Assembly: GCA_900469475.1 (NCBI GenBank)
Contig: UBXG01000016.1
Span: 257,407 to 321,406 of the forward strand
Origin: Hyphomicrobiales bacterium
GTDB lineage: Bacteria > Pseudomonadota > Alphaproteobacteria > Rhizobiales > Rhizobiaceae
Length of the DNA stretch: 64,000 nucleotides
Direction: 5' to 3'
Below, piece after piece: positions 34,886 through 44,038 of the stretch. The notes below the pieces were generated by a model, which ran no database searches, had not been told where the DNA came from, and saw nothing but the letters and a program-made list of their open reading frames with translations. How positions within the stretch are numbered: the stretch's first letter is position 1; each line of letters starts with the position of its first letter. Position numbers and translations under genes: made by a program.

Positions 34886-35815
34886 TCACAGCATGTCCCC
34901 GAGCGTCCAGTGGTTGCTCCATCGGACATCGATCTCATCCTCGACGTTCTGATAGCGAATGTCGGTGGAAAGGCGCAATCTGTGCTGCCTGTCCTGATTG
35001 GTGGTCGAGGCGTGGATCATGAATGGTGAATGGAGCATGACGTCGCCTGCCTCATAGTCGGCGACCAGCCAGCGCGTATCGAAGCGTTCCGCCATGTCGG
35101 GCAGATCCTTCGAGACCCAGCCACCCTCCGTCATGTTTCGATTATAGGCGCTAACGCGTTCCTCAGCACTGAGATCCTTGTTCTTTTCGCTGAACTCACG
35201 TTCCATTCGGGCACCGATGACATGCGATCCTTCCAAATAGGTCAGCCCGCCCATTTCGACGGGGATATCGCCGATCGGTATCCAGGCGGTGACGATCCGG
35301 CTGGTGCCGCCGCGAAGATAGACCAGATCGTAGTGGGCCGGTGTCGCCGTCGTCGTTCCCGGCCGGACGTGGCGCATGATCTTGCGCTTATGCAGATAAG
35401 AGATGCCCGAGAGGAATTCGTCCATGAAGCGCGAAAGGCGCGGCTGGGCGCAAAAGCCCTCATAGGCGACCGAGCGCACGAGCGACATCAGGCAACGATC
35501 GACATCCCGGCCTTCCGGCGCTAAAGCAGACGATATTCCATCCCTCGGGTCCGTTCCCGCCTCGATCAGCCCTGTCTTCGCCGTGTGACCGAAGACCCAG
35601 CCGCGAAAATCGATCACGTCCTTGCGCGGCAGAAACCCCTTGAGCCACACATAGCCGTTCTCCTCGTAAAGCCGGCGGATTGCCTCGACACCGATGCTCG
35701 GATCGGTCGGGGTGAGATAACCGAGCCGATGGGACGCAGTGGAGAGAACCTTTCCATTGGCAACAAGGTTGAGTGCACTCTTGTCGGAGAGAATGCTCTG
35801 CATGGGAATCGACAT
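34886..35815 (-). CDS. Phytanoyl-CoA dioxygenase (PhyH) family protein
   Basis: The 309-residue non-heme Fe(II)/2-oxoglutarate enzyme has the HxD pair in TPAHYDLVYL, the distal His in LHSPFMIHAST and an Arg downstream (HRLRLSTD). The substrate is unknown; bacterial members hydroxylate diverse small molecules. It is divergent from an AraC-type regulator gene at 35889, which probably controls it. The start at 35815 lacks a strong SD; Met5 is an alternative. Confidence 0.85.
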   Translation of the reverse strand: MSIPMQSILSDKSALNLVANGKVLSTASHRLGYLTPTDPSIGVEAIRRLYEENGYVWLKGFLPRKDVIDFRGWVFGHTAKTGLIEAGTDPRDGISSALAPEGRDVDRCLMSLVRSVAYEGFCAQPRLSRFMDEFLSGISYLHKRKIMRHVRPGTTTATPAHYDLVYLRGGTSRIVTAWIPIGDIPVEMGGLTYLEGSHVIGARMEREFSEKNKDLSAEERVSAYNRNMTEGGWVSKDLPDMAERFDTRWLVADYEAGDVMLHSPFMIHASTTNQDRQHRLRLSTDIRYQNVEDEIDVRWSNHWTLGDML

Positions 35816-35888
35816 TTCACTCGCCTATGGTTTGAATTGATTGCCCATTGAATCTAGCTATTAGCGATGGTTCACTACATGGACAAAA

Positions 35889-36740
35889 ATGATACTGGAC
35901 TTTTCGCTCATCATGAAATCGGCAACACATGCCATCTACCGCTCACCACTTGCAGCCGCCGGAGGACTGTCGGTCACTGGCAGCGGCAGGCAGCACGCCA
36001 TGCATGCCGTCACCGCGCGGAAGCTGCCGAGCTATGCGGTGGTTCTCGTCGAGAGCGGCCAGGGCTTTTTCGAAACGGATGCCGGCGGCCGCAGAAGCAT
36101 GAAAGGCCCGGCGCTTTTCTGGCTCTTCCCGAACCGCCAGCATTCGTACGGCCCCGATGCGCAAGGCTGGAGCGAACGATGGGCGCTTTTCGAAGGCTCT
36201 CTCGTGCGCGACTTTCTGCGCCTTCGCCTCATCAGCGAGCAGAATCCGCTCATTACCCTGCGTAATCTCGACAGCGTGCAGCGTCTCTTCGGCACGATCC
36301 AAGACGATCTCATCGAGGATACCAACCTGTCGAGAGCCGCTGCCGCCTCCGCTCTTCATCAGATCGTCATTCTGGCTGCGCGGCAGGCGAGCCAGGCCAC
36401 TCCCTCCCCTCAGCAAGGCTCGGATATCGGCGAAATAATCGAAGCGCTTCGCCAAAGAGCGATACAACCCCTCGACATGGCAGCTTTTGCCGCTGAATAC
36501 GGCATGTCACCCGCAACGTTGCGGCGGAAAATCACGGCGGAAGTCGGGCTTCCGCCAAAGGGCTTTCAGCTTCGTGTGCGCATGGACCGCGCCAAGGAGT
36601 TGCTAACGATGACGGACGACAAGATCGAGATCATCGCCTCAAAAGTCGGATTCGATGATCCGTTCTACTTCTCCCGGCTATTCCATGAGCGCGAAAACTG
36701 CACGCCGCGCGAATTCCGCGCCCGCTATCGGCGAAGCTGA
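35889..36740 (+). CDS. AraC family transcriptional regulator
   Basis: The 283-residue protein has an N-terminal cupin-like sensor domain (KGPALFWLFPNRQHSYGPD) and a C-terminal double helix-turn-helix, with AAFAAEYGMSPATLRRKITAEVG and the second motif KVGFDDPFYFSRLFHERENCTPREFR. It lies 73 bases from the divergently read PhyH dioxygenase gene, the usual layout for a local regulator and its target. Met9 (35913) is an alternative start. Confidence 0.86.
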   Translation: MILDFSLIMKSATHAIYRSPLAAAGGLSVTGSGRQHAMHAVTARKLPSYAVVLVESGQGFFETDAGGRRSMKGPALFWLFPNRQHSYGPDAQGWSERWALFEGSLVRDFLRLRLISEQNPLITLRNLDSVQRLFGTIQDDLIEDTNLSRAAAASALHQIVILAARQASQATPSPQQGSDIGEIIEALRQRAIQPLDMAAFAAEYGMSPATLRRKITAEVGLPPKGFQLRVRMDRAKELLTMTDDKIEIIASKVGFDDPFYFSRLFHERENCTPREFRARYRRS

Positions 36741-36782
36741 TCGATCAAGATAGGTCGAACAAGTCGCAACGACCGGGCCTTA

Positions 36783-37676
36783 TTACGCCGCATGGTTACC
36801 CGATGGCTCCCGCTCCAAATTCCGGCGCCGCCAGGCCGCCGGCGCCTCCCCCACCCGTTTGCGAAAAAAGCGCGAGAAATAGGCGGGATCTTCAAAGCCC
36901 ACCTCGCGGCCGATATCCTCGACGGAGCGGATGGTGAACATCAGCAGACGCTTGGCTTCCAGCAGCCGCCGGTCCAAAAGCATCTCTTTGACGCTGTGCC
37001 CGAACACCTCGCGCGCCGCCTTATCGAGCAGATGCGGCGTCGTGGCGAGCAGGTCGACATAGTTGCCGACCGGCCAATCGCTCTTGTAATGCCGGTCGAT
37101 GGCGCTGCGCAGCGCGAGCGCCAGCGCCACGGTCGGCGAAGCCGATGGAAATGCCGCGTTGCCGCCGAGCCTGTTCATCAGCGACAGCACGACGCCGATC
37201 AGCCCCAACATGACCTTTTCACTCTGGCCGCTACGCTCGCGATATTCCGCACTCACCATCTGCAGCAGCGTATCGATCTTTTGCCAGGAAGGATCGTCCG
37301 GCCGCGCTGTCAGAAAGGTCGGCACGTCAAGGCTTAGATCCACCTGGGGTGCCAAAGCCTTTAAGGTATCGTCCGATATCGAAAGGACGATGGCATCGGA
37401 CTGATCATCAACATCGAATCCATGAATGATGTTACTCGGCACGAAGCTGATCGTCGGAGCGGAAAAATTCCAAGTTCGGTCCTCGACCCGGTAGCGCCCG
37501 CCCCCCTTGTACCAATAGGTGATTTGGCCCATCAGCGGATGTTTGTGCGGCGCCACATGCCCGAAATGCAGCGTTTTTCGGTCCATGACCGTTTCCACAT
37601 GCAGGAATCCGACATCGAGCGCCCGGCTCGGCACGCCATAGACAAAGAAATTCGGAATCTCGTTCTTCTGCGACAT
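36783..37676 (-). CDS. hpaA: AraC family regulator of 4-hydroxyphenylacetate hydroxylase genes
   Basis: From the ATG at 37676 the protein begins SQKNEIPNFFVYGVPSRALD and has a cupin domain with LHFGHVAPHKHPLMGQITYW, then a C-terminal HTH with RSVEDIGREVGFEDPAYFSRFFRKRVGEAP. This is the HpaA/PobR-like class that activates hydroxylase genes in response to 4-hydroxyphenylacetate. It is divergent from hpaB with 95 bases between them. Residues upstream of 37676 are not conserved. Homology to E. coli HpaA is inferred from motif memory. Confidence 0.82.
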   Translation of the reverse strand: MSQKNEIPNFFVYGVPSRALDVGFLHVETVMDRKTLHFGHVAPHKHPLMGQITYWYKGGGRYRVEDRTWNFSAPTISFVPSNIIHGFDVDDQSDAIVLSISDDTLKALAPQVDLSLDVPTFLTARPDDPSWQKIDTLLQMVSAEYRERSGQSEKVMLGLIGVVLSLMNRLGGNAAFPSASPTVALALALRSAIDRHYKSDWPVGNYVDLLATTPHLLDKAAREVFGHSVKEMLLDRRLLEAKRLLMFTIRSVEDIGREVGFEDPAYFSRFFRKRVGEAPAAWRRRNLEREPSGNHAA

Positions 37677-37771
37677 GCCGGAAAAAGTACCAGCGAATTG
37701 CCCCCTTTGTCCATGGCCGGACCGGCGCGCCCGACGTAGCATTGCTCATGATCTCAAGGGAGGAATACGAG

Positions 37772-39334
37772 ATGCGAGCTGAAGATCACCGCAGCGACAA
37801 GACCCGCCCATTTACCGGCGCCGAATATCTGGAAAGCCTGCGCGACGGCCGCGAAGTCTATATCAATGGCGAGCGCATCGCCGATGTGACTGCGCATCCA
37901 GCCATGCGCAATTCCGTCCGCTCGCTCGCCCGCATGTACGACGCGCTGCACGACGAAAAGACCAAGGATCGTCTGACATCCCCGACCGATACCGGTTCAG
38001 GCGGCTATACCCACAAATACTTCCAGGTGGCGAAATCCTCCGCCGAGCTTGTCGCCCAGCAAGGCGCCATCGCCGATTGGGCGCGCATGTCCTATGGCTG
38101 GATGGGCCGTACCGCCGATTACAAGGCGGCCCTCATGAATACGCTCGGCGCCAACGCCGACTGGTATGGGCCGTTTAAGGAGAACGCGCTTTCCTGGCAT
38201 AAGCGGGCGCAGGAATCCGTGCTCTTCATGAACCACGCGATCGTCAATCCGCCGATCGACCGTCACAAGCCTGCCGATGCCGTTAAGGACGTTTTCGTCC
38301 ACATCACTAAGGAAACCGATGCCGGCATCTACGTCTCCGGTGCCAAGGTGGTAGCGACGTCTTCGGCGTTGACCCACTATAATTTCCTTGCCCAGAGCTC
38401 GGCGACCGTCACGGAAGACCCGTCTCTGTCGGTCATGTTCATCGTTCCGATGAATGCGCCTGGCATTAAGATGTTCTGCCGCGTCTCCTACGAGCAGACT
38501 GCCAATACCGTGGGACATCCCTTCGACTATCCGCTGTCTTCTCGCTTTGACGAGAACGACGCGATCCTCGTGCTTGATAATGTCTTCGTGCCCTGGGAGG
38601 ACGTGCTCGTGCTGCGCGACGCGGCAAAGATCCTCTCCTTCCACCCGGCCTCGGGCTTCATGCATGGCTATTGCTTCCAGGGGTGCACTCGTTTCGCCGT
38701 GAAGCTCGACTTCATCGCTGGGCTGCTCGCCAAGGCGCTGCGCGCGACCGGCGGCGATGCCTTCCGCGGCAATCAGGCGGCGCTTGGCGAAATCATCGCG
38801 CTTCGCCACATGTTCTGGTCGTTTTCCAACGCCATGGCCTATAATCCGCAACCTTGGGCCAATGGCGCTGTATTGCCGAACATGGAAGCAGCCCTTTCCT
38901 ATCGCACCTTCATGTCGGAGGCCTATCCGCGCGTCATCGAGACGGTGCGCAGGGTCATCGCTTCGGGACTGATCTATCTACCCTCCTCGGCCAAGGACTT
39001 CGGCAATCCGGAGATCGACCGCTACCTCGCGCAATATGTGCGCGGTTCCAACGACATGGGTCATATCGAGCGCATCAAGATCATGAAGCTGCTCTGGGAC
39101 GCCACAGGCACCGAATTCGGCGGACGCCACGCCCTTTACGAGCTCAACTATGCCGGCGCGCCGGAGGAAGTTCGCCTGCAGGTGCTAAAGGGCGCCGAGC
39201 GTGGTGGCCGGTTGAAGGAGATGGAAGCGCTCGTCGATCAGTGCATGAGCGATTACGACGAAAACGGCTGGACCGGAGATACGTGGCTGCCGCCGCTGGG
39301 TGATACCTCCCCTGCCCGCAACGCCGCCGAGTGA
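37772..39334 (+). CDS. hpaB: 4-hydroxyphenylacetate 3-monooxygenase, oxygenase component
   Basis: From the ATG at 37772 (SD GGGAGGA) the protein has 520 residues, the HpaB length, with RPFTGAEYLESLRDGREVYINGERI, SYGWMGRTADYKAALMNTLG, VHITKETDAGIYVSGAKVVATSSALTHYNF in part, and NDMGHIERIKIMKLLWDATGTEFGGRH. It uses FADH2 from HpaC to hydroxylate 4-hydroxyphenylacetate to homoprotocatechuate. It starts the hpaBC operon, divergent from hpaA. Confidence 0.95.
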   Translation: MRAEDHRSDKTRPFTGAEYLESLRDGREVYINGERIADVTAHPAMRNSVRSLARMYDALHDEKTKDRLTSPTDTGSGGYTHKYFQVAKSSAELVAQQGAIADWARMSYGWMGRTADYKAALMNTLGANADWYGPFKENALSWHKRAQESVLFMNHAIVNPPIDRHKPADAVKDVFVHITKETDAGIYVSGAKVVATSSALTHYNFLAQSSATVTEDPSLSVMFIVPMNAPGIKMFCRVSYEQTANTVGHPFDYPLSSRFDENDAILVLDNVFVPWEDVLVLRDAAKILSFHPASGFMHGYCFQGCTRFAVKLDFIAGLLAKALRATGGDAFRGNQAALGEIIALRHMFWSFSNAMAYNPQPWANGAVLPNMEAALSYRTFMSEAYPRVIETVRRVIASGLIYLPSSAKDFGNPEIDRYLAQYVRGSNDMGHIERIKIMKLLWDATGTEFGGRHALYELNYAGAPEEVRLQVLKGAERGGRLKEMEALVDQCMSDYDENGWTGDTWLPPLGDTSPARNAAE

Positions 39335-39344
39335 GGACGTTGCC

Positions 39345-39857
39345 ATGGAGGAGCAACTCTCGAAAACCGAATTTCGCAACGCCATGGCTCGGGTCTGCGC
39401 TCCGGTGAACGTCATCACCACCAACGGCCCTGCCGGCCGTGGCGGCTTTACCGCGACGGCCATGTGCAGCGTCACCGACGAGCCGCCGACACTGCTGGTC
39501 TGCATGAACAGCCGCTCGGCGCAAACAAGCCTCTTCCTCGATAATCGTCGCTTCTGCGTCAATGTCCTGACGCAGGAGCACAAGGAACTGGCCGGCTACT
39601 TCGCTGGCCAGCGCGCCGACATGGAGGAGCGCTACGCCGCGGCGGAATGGATCAACTTCCGCTCCGGTAGCCAGGCACTTTCCGATGCCATCGTCTCCTT
39701 CGATTGCCGTCTGACGGAAGCGCGCCTGGTCGGCACGCATCATATCTTCATAGGCGAAGTGATGGATATCCGCAGCCGCAAGGACGGGCATGCGCTACTC
39801 TATTTCGACCGCAACTATGTGCATGTGCCGACCCAGACGGGCAGCTTCGGCGGCTGA
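39345..39857 (+). CDS. hpaC: 4-hydroxyphenylacetate 3-monooxygenase, flavin reductase component
   Basis: From the ATG at 39345 (SD GAGG) the 170-residue protein has the flavin-reductase core MARVCAPVNVITTNGPAGRGG, then GFTATAMCSVTDEPPTLLVCMN and FCVNVLTQEH. It reduces FAD or FMN with NADH to feed HpaB. Its start is 11 bases after the hpaB stop. Two small-molecule flavoprotein features (the GRG and the Ser of DNRRFCVN) are as in HpaC/ HsaB-like reductases. Confidence 0.93.
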   Translation: MEEQLSKTEFRNAMARVCAPVNVITTNGPAGRGGFTATAMCSVTDEPPTLLVCMNSRSAQTSLFLDNRRFCVNVLTQEHKELAGYFAGQRADMEERYAAAEWINFRSGSQALSDAIVSFDCRLTEARLVGTHHIFIGEVMDIRSRKDGHALLYFDRNYVHVPTQTGSFGG

Positions 39858-39894
39858 GTACCGCATGAATGGCTATCGATCGTGGGAAACAAAG

Positions 39895-39926
39895 CAGGGT
39901 GCCGGCGACGAGGCGGCACCCTGTTT
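39895..39926. terminator. Bidirectional terminator between hpaC and the aldehyde dehydrogenase gene
   Basis: A perfect ten-base stem CAGGGTGCCG/CGGCACCCTG with a nine-base loop is flanked by AAAC... and ...GTTT. It lies 37 bases after the hpaC stop and 18 bases after the converging aldehyde dehydrogenase stop, so it can serve both. Confidence 0.75.
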
Positions 39927-39943
39927 GCATGCGAAAATCGCTA

Positions 39944-41422
39944 TCAGAGCTGGATCCATGCCGTCTTCAGATCGACGTATTTGTCGAGCGCATGCAACGA
40001 CTTGTCGTGTCCGTTACCCGATTGCCTGACGCCGCCAAGCGGCACGCTGTTATCGGCGCCGCCATAAGTGTTGACATGCACGACGCCGGCGCGGATTCCC
40101 CGCACCATCCGATGGGCGCGCGACAGGTTCGAGGTCCAGACGGCGGAGGCAAGGCCATATTCCGTGCTATTGGCGATCTCAAGTGCTTCCGCTTCCGTTT
40201 GGAAGGAGATGATCGACAGGATCGGGCCGAAGACCTCTTCGCGTGCCAGGGTCATCGACGGCGTCACGTCGAATACGGTCGGCCGCATGTAATAACCGCC
40301 GGTCTCCTCAAGAATACGCGAACCACCGGTGCGCAGCGATGCACCCTCCGATAGTGCCTGCGAGACGTAGCCAAGATCCTTCTTCAGCTGGATCTCGCTG
40401 GAAATGGCCCCTACGTCGGTCATCAACTGCAGTGGATCTCCGACCTTCATGGCCTCGGCGATGCGGATGACTTTCTCGGAAAAGGCCTCATGGATCGATT
40501 TCTCCAAAAGCAGCCGGGAGCCGGCGACACAGACCTGGCCGGAATTGCGAAAAATGCCATAGGCAGAAACCTTGGCCGCCTGATCGAGATCGGGCGCATC
40601 GGCAAAGACGATGTTCGGGGACTTGCCGCCAAGCTCTAGATAGACGCGCTTCAGGTTGGAGCGTGCCGAATATTCCAAGAGCCGCCGCCCGACGGGCCCG
40701 GAACCGGTGAAGGCCAGCACATCGATATCCATGTGCAGCCCCAGTGCTTCGCCGCAGACCGCACCGCGACCGGTCACGACGTTGAGCACGCCTTCGGGCA
40801 ATCCGGCTTCGGCGCAAATTTCGGCAAGCTTCAGCAGCGTCAGCGACGCGCCTTCGGCGGGCTTCAGCACGACGGAATTGCCCGCGGCGAGCGCCGGCGC
40901 AATCTTCCAGGCGCCAATCATCATCGGGAAGTTCCACGGCACGATGGCGGCAACGACACCGATAGCTTCGCGATGGATGAGCCCGAGTATGTTCTCAGCC
41001 GTCGGAGCGATTTCGCCATAGACCTTGTCGATCGCCTCGGCATAGTAACGGAATGTGCCGGCGGCGCTGCCAGGCTCGGCCTTCAGCGCCATCGAGATTT
41101 CCGTACCGTTGTCGCGCACGCCGAGCACGGCGAGCTCGAGCGCTTTCTTCTCGATCAGTTCGGCAATTTTCAGCAGCACCTTCTTGCGTTCGGCCGGTGC
41201 CGCCTTCGACCAGCTACCCTTTTCGAAGGCATGGCGCGCGGCCTTTACGGCCAGATCGACGTCCTGAGTGCCGGCATCGGCAATCGTGGTCAGCTTTGTT
41301 CCGTCGATCGGCGATATGACGTCCATCATTGCGCCGCTGATCGGTTGGCGCCAGGCGCCTCCGATGAACAACGTCTGGGGCGAAACGGATAATGTCCGGA
41401 GCTGGTCGATCTTTTCCTGCAT
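39944..41422 (-). CDS. Aldehyde dehydrogenase family protein
   Basis: The 492-residue NAD(P)-dependent aldehyde dehydrogenase has VVAAIVPWNFPMMIGAWKIAP, the catalytic Glu in YLELGGKSPN and the catalytic Cys in NSGQVCVAGSR. It is closest in feel to the PuuC/betaine-aldehyde group that oxidises aminoaldehydes. It is followed upstream by an APC permease 57 bases before it in the same direction, and both are divergent from the IclR cassette, which suggests use of an amine-derived aldehyde. Confidence 0.88.
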   Translation of the reverse strand: MQEKIDQLRTLSVSPQTLFIGGAWRQPISGAMMDVISPIDGTKLTTIADAGTQDVDLAVKAARHAFEKGSWSKAAPAERKKVLLKIAELIEKKALELAVLGVRDNGTEISMALKAEPGSAAGTFRYYAEAIDKVYGEIAPTAENILGLIHREAIGVVAAIVPWNFPMMIGAWKIAPALAAGNSVVLKPAEGASLTLLKLAEICAEAGLPEGVLNVVTGRGAVCGEALGLHMDIDVLAFTGSGPVGRRLLEYSARSNLKRVYLELGGKSPNIVFADAPDLDQAAKVSAYGIFRNSGQVCVAGSRLLLEKSIHEAFSEKVIRIAEAMKVGDPLQLMTDVGAISSEIQLKKDLGYVSQALSEGASLRTGGSRILEETGGYYMRPTVFDVTPSMTLAREEVFGPILSIISFQTEAEALEIANSTEYGLASAVWTSNLSRAHRMVRGIRAGVVHVNTYGGADNSVPLGGVRQSGNGHDKSLHALDKYVDLKTAWIQL

Positions 41423-41479
41423 CTCATTGTCTCACAGAGAGGGTGGCGGGGCTTGCCCGCCACCACGATTGGAACTGGT

Positions 41480-42934
41480 TCAGGCTTCCTGGCCGGCGCC
41501 GAGGCGAGCAAAGCTTGCCGCATCGGCCGACTTCAGACGAGCCGCTGCGATAAAGCCGATGATGCCGGCAATTAGCACAAGTCCCGGCAAGACCACCGCA
41601 AGCACGCCATTGGCGCCGGCAATCGCGCCGAAATTCGCCGAGATATAATAGACAAGCGTCAGGAGGATCAGACCCGTCACGATCGGAAGCACCTTGATAA
41701 CAAGCACATTGCGCTCAAGCCCCTGATTGCGGCTGAAGAACACCACGATCGAGAAGGCTGTAAACGCCATCAGCAGGATGATCGCCAGCGTTGCGACATT
41801 GGTGAGCCAGGAGAAGAGTGCCAGCACCGGATCCTGACCCGTTACCGCAAAGAGCGCGACGACGAGCACGGCAATGACGGTCTGAATGATCGACCCGACA
41901 TGGGGGCTCTGAAAGACCGGATGCGTCACGCCGACCGACTTCGGCAGCAGGCCTTCGCGGCCGGCGACATACATGTAGCGCGCCACGCCGTTGTGGAAGG
42001 CGAGGATGCCAGCAAACAGGCTGGTGATGAAGAGCACGCTCATCACGACGGTAATCCAGTGGCCGACATAGCGCTCGGCGAGGCCGAAGAGAAAGGTTGT
42101 CGGATCGGCGAGGCCCTGCAGCGCCGGAACAAGCTTATCGACGCCGGCACCGATGACCATCAGCCAAGAGGTCAGCATATAGAAGAGGCCGATGATGATG
42201 ACGGAAATATAGGTCGCGCGCGGTACGGTCTTTTCCGGCTCGCGGGCCTCTTCGCTGTAAATGGTCGTCGCTTCGAAACCGATGAAGGCCGCGAAGCAGA
42301 ACAGGAGGCCGATCGCCGGCGTTCCGCTCCAGAAGGCAGTTGGCGTGAAAGGCGCAGCGGAGAGGCCCGCATCGCCTCCCTTGGCGAAGATTGCAGCGTC
42401 GATGACGAACACGACGAGATATTCGAGAATGACGAGCACCGTCAGCACCTTGGCTGAAAGATCAACGCGGCGGTAGCCGAAGACGGCGACGAAGGCGATG
42501 CCGATAAAGCTCCAGAACCACCAGGGAAGATCGAGACCGAGCTGTTCGGCAAAGAAGCCTTTCGTTGCAGCACCGAAAAGCCCGAGAACGCCGACCTGCA
42601 TCGCATTGTAGGCGAGAATAGCGATCAAGGCTGCGGCACCACCCATGAGGCCGCCAAGGCCCTGCGCGGTGTAGGCGTAGAAAGCGCCGGCATTTCTTAT
42701 ATGGCGGGCCATGGCGACATAGCCGACCGCAAACAGCAGCAGAATGCCTGTCACCAGCAGGAAGGTCAGCGGTATGCCCGGCCCGTTGCCGAGCATCATC
42801 GAAAGCGGCACGCCGCCGGCAACCGCCGTCAGCGGTGCGGCAGCCGAAACGACGAGGAAGGTCACGGCACCGACGCCGAGACTGTTCTTGCGCAGCTGGT
42901 TTTCAGCGGCACCTTGCGAATTTTGCGTGTTCAT
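41480..42934 (-). CDS. APC family amino acid/amine permease
   Basis: The 484-residue protein has about twelve transmembrane segments. TM1 contains the unwound substrate site VVSAAAPLTAVAGGVPLSM and later AGAFYAYTAQGLGG, IGFEATTIYSEEAREPEKTVPRA in part, and VARYMYVAGREG. This is the amino acid-polyamine-organocation fold. It is probably the importer of the substrate processed by the adjacent aldehyde dehydrogenase and aminotransferases; the substrate is unknown. Confidence 0.88.
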   Translation of the reverse strand: MNTQNSQGAAENQLRKNSLGVGAVTFLVVSAAAPLTAVAGGVPLSMMLGNGPGIPLTFLLVTGILLLFAVGYVAMARHIRNAGAFYAYTAQGLGGLMGGAAALIAILAYNAMQVGVLGLFGAATKGFFAEQLGLDLPWWFWSFIGIAFVAVFGYRRVDLSAKVLTVLVILEYLVVFVIDAAIFAKGGDAGLSAAPFTPTAFWSGTPAIGLLFCFAAFIGFEATTIYSEEAREPEKTVPRATYISVIIIGLFYMLTSWLMVIGAGVDKLVPALQGLADPTTFLFGLAERYVGHWITVVMSVLFITSLFAGILAFHNGVARYMYVAGREGLLPKSVGVTHPVFQSPHVGSIIQTVIAVLVVALFAVTGQDPVLALFSWLTNVATLAIILLMAFTAFSIVVFFSRNQGLERNVLVIKVLPIVTGLILLTLVYYISANFGAIAGANGVLAVVLPGLVLIAGIIGFIAAARLKSADAASFARLGAGQEA

Positions 42935-43252
42935 CTGCGTTCGTTCCCCTTGTTTAAAAACATCCGATCATCGCCGCGATTGCACGCGTGCGACCTCCAC
43001 CAAAAACCGGACTGACGAGCGGGGCTTATGCTTTTGTTGATTTTACCGCCGTCAGCGCCTATGGTTCATTATTTGAACCGTAGCTTCAAATATAGACTTG
43101 CAAACATTGCCGGCCTCTGTCAAGTTATTTCGCATGTTAAGTATCTTGGGTCGTTGCTATCGTGCAGCGGCGCAGGGTCAGCAAGCTGATTTGACGGGAA
43201 GCCGAGGCTGGACGCACGAAATCAGAACCTGACCAACCCAAGAGGAGGAATG
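42935..43252. other. Intergenic region between permease and IclR genes
   Basis: About 318 bases holding the divergent promoters. It contains the strong inverted repeat at 43059-43083 (listed separately). No gene was found. Confidence 0.5.
43059..43083. promoter_or_regulatory. Inverted repeat, candidate IclR operator
   Basis: CTATGGTTCA-TTATT-TGAACCGTAG has ten-base arms with nine matching positions. It lies centrally between the divergent permease and iclR genes, and resembles PcaU/PobR-type IclR sites built of GTTC-like arms. The likely ligand is IclR encoded at 43253. Confidence 0.5.
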
Positions 43253-44038
43253 ATGAGCACGATCGGAAAGGCGCTGGCATTGCTGGATACCCTGTCACGG
43301 CTGGACAAGGAGGCGGGTCTGACCGACATCGCCCGCCTGTGCGCGCTGGACAAGGCGACGGCGCGACGCTTTCTGGTGGAGCTGGAAAAACACGGCTTCG
43401 TCGAGCAGGATCCAGATACGCGCCGCTACCGCATCGGCTCGGCACCCGTTCGTCTCGCCCGCATCAGGGAAACCCGCTTTCCCTTCCTGCGGGTCGCAAT
43501 TCCTTTCATCAAGGCGCTTGCCGAATCGTCGACCGAGACCGTTCATCTCTCGGAGTTTTCAGGTGGACAGCTCTCGACCATTCACGTGGAGGATTCACCG
43601 CGTGCGCACCGCATCATCGTCGATGTCGGCAGCCTCTTGCCCTTTCATGCGACAGCTTCAGGTCTCGCCTTTCTGGCCTCCTGTCCACGGATAGAAATCG
43701 ACGAAGCGCTTAAAAGGCCGCTCGAAAAATTCACCGATTACACCGTCACCGATCCCCAATTGCTGCGTCGGATGCTCGATGAAACCGCAGTACGGGGCTT
43801 TTCCGTCATTGACCAAGGCCTGGAGGCCGGCGTCATCAGCACCGCCGCGCCGGTGCGCACGCCTAGCGGCCGCCCGATCGGTTGCGTGGCAATCGCCGCT
43901 CCGCTCTCGCGCACCAACAAGGCCGCTATCCACGAATTCGGCGCTCAGGCCACCAACGCAGCCAACGCCATCGCAGAAAAATATTACGGGTCGGAAAGAC
44001 CCACGGGAACCATTGCGAAACTCAGGAGGACGGATTGA
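43253..44038 (+). CDS. IclR family transcriptional regulator
   Basis: The 261-residue protein (from the second ATG at 43253; SD AGGAGG) has an N-terminal winged HTH (LTDIARLCALDKATARRFLVELEKHGFVE in part) and a C-terminal IclR effector domain with GFSVIDQGLEAGVISTAAPV. It is the first gene of the six-gene cassette and is translationally coupled to the next gene by a one-base overlap. It probably controls the cassette and the divergent permease. Confidence 0.9.
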   Translation: MSTIGKALALLDTLSRLDKEAGLTDIARLCALDKATARRFLVELEKHGFVEQDPDTRRYRIGSAPVRLARIRETRFPFLRVAIPFIKALAESSTETVHLSEFSGGQLSTIHVEDSPRAHRIIVDVGSLLPFHATASGLAFLASCPRIEIDEALKRPLEKFTDYTVTDPQLLRRMLDETAVRGFSVIDQGLEAGVISTAAPVRTPSGRPIGCVAIAAPLSRTNKAAIHEFGAQATNAANAIAEKYYGSERPTGTIAKLRRTD

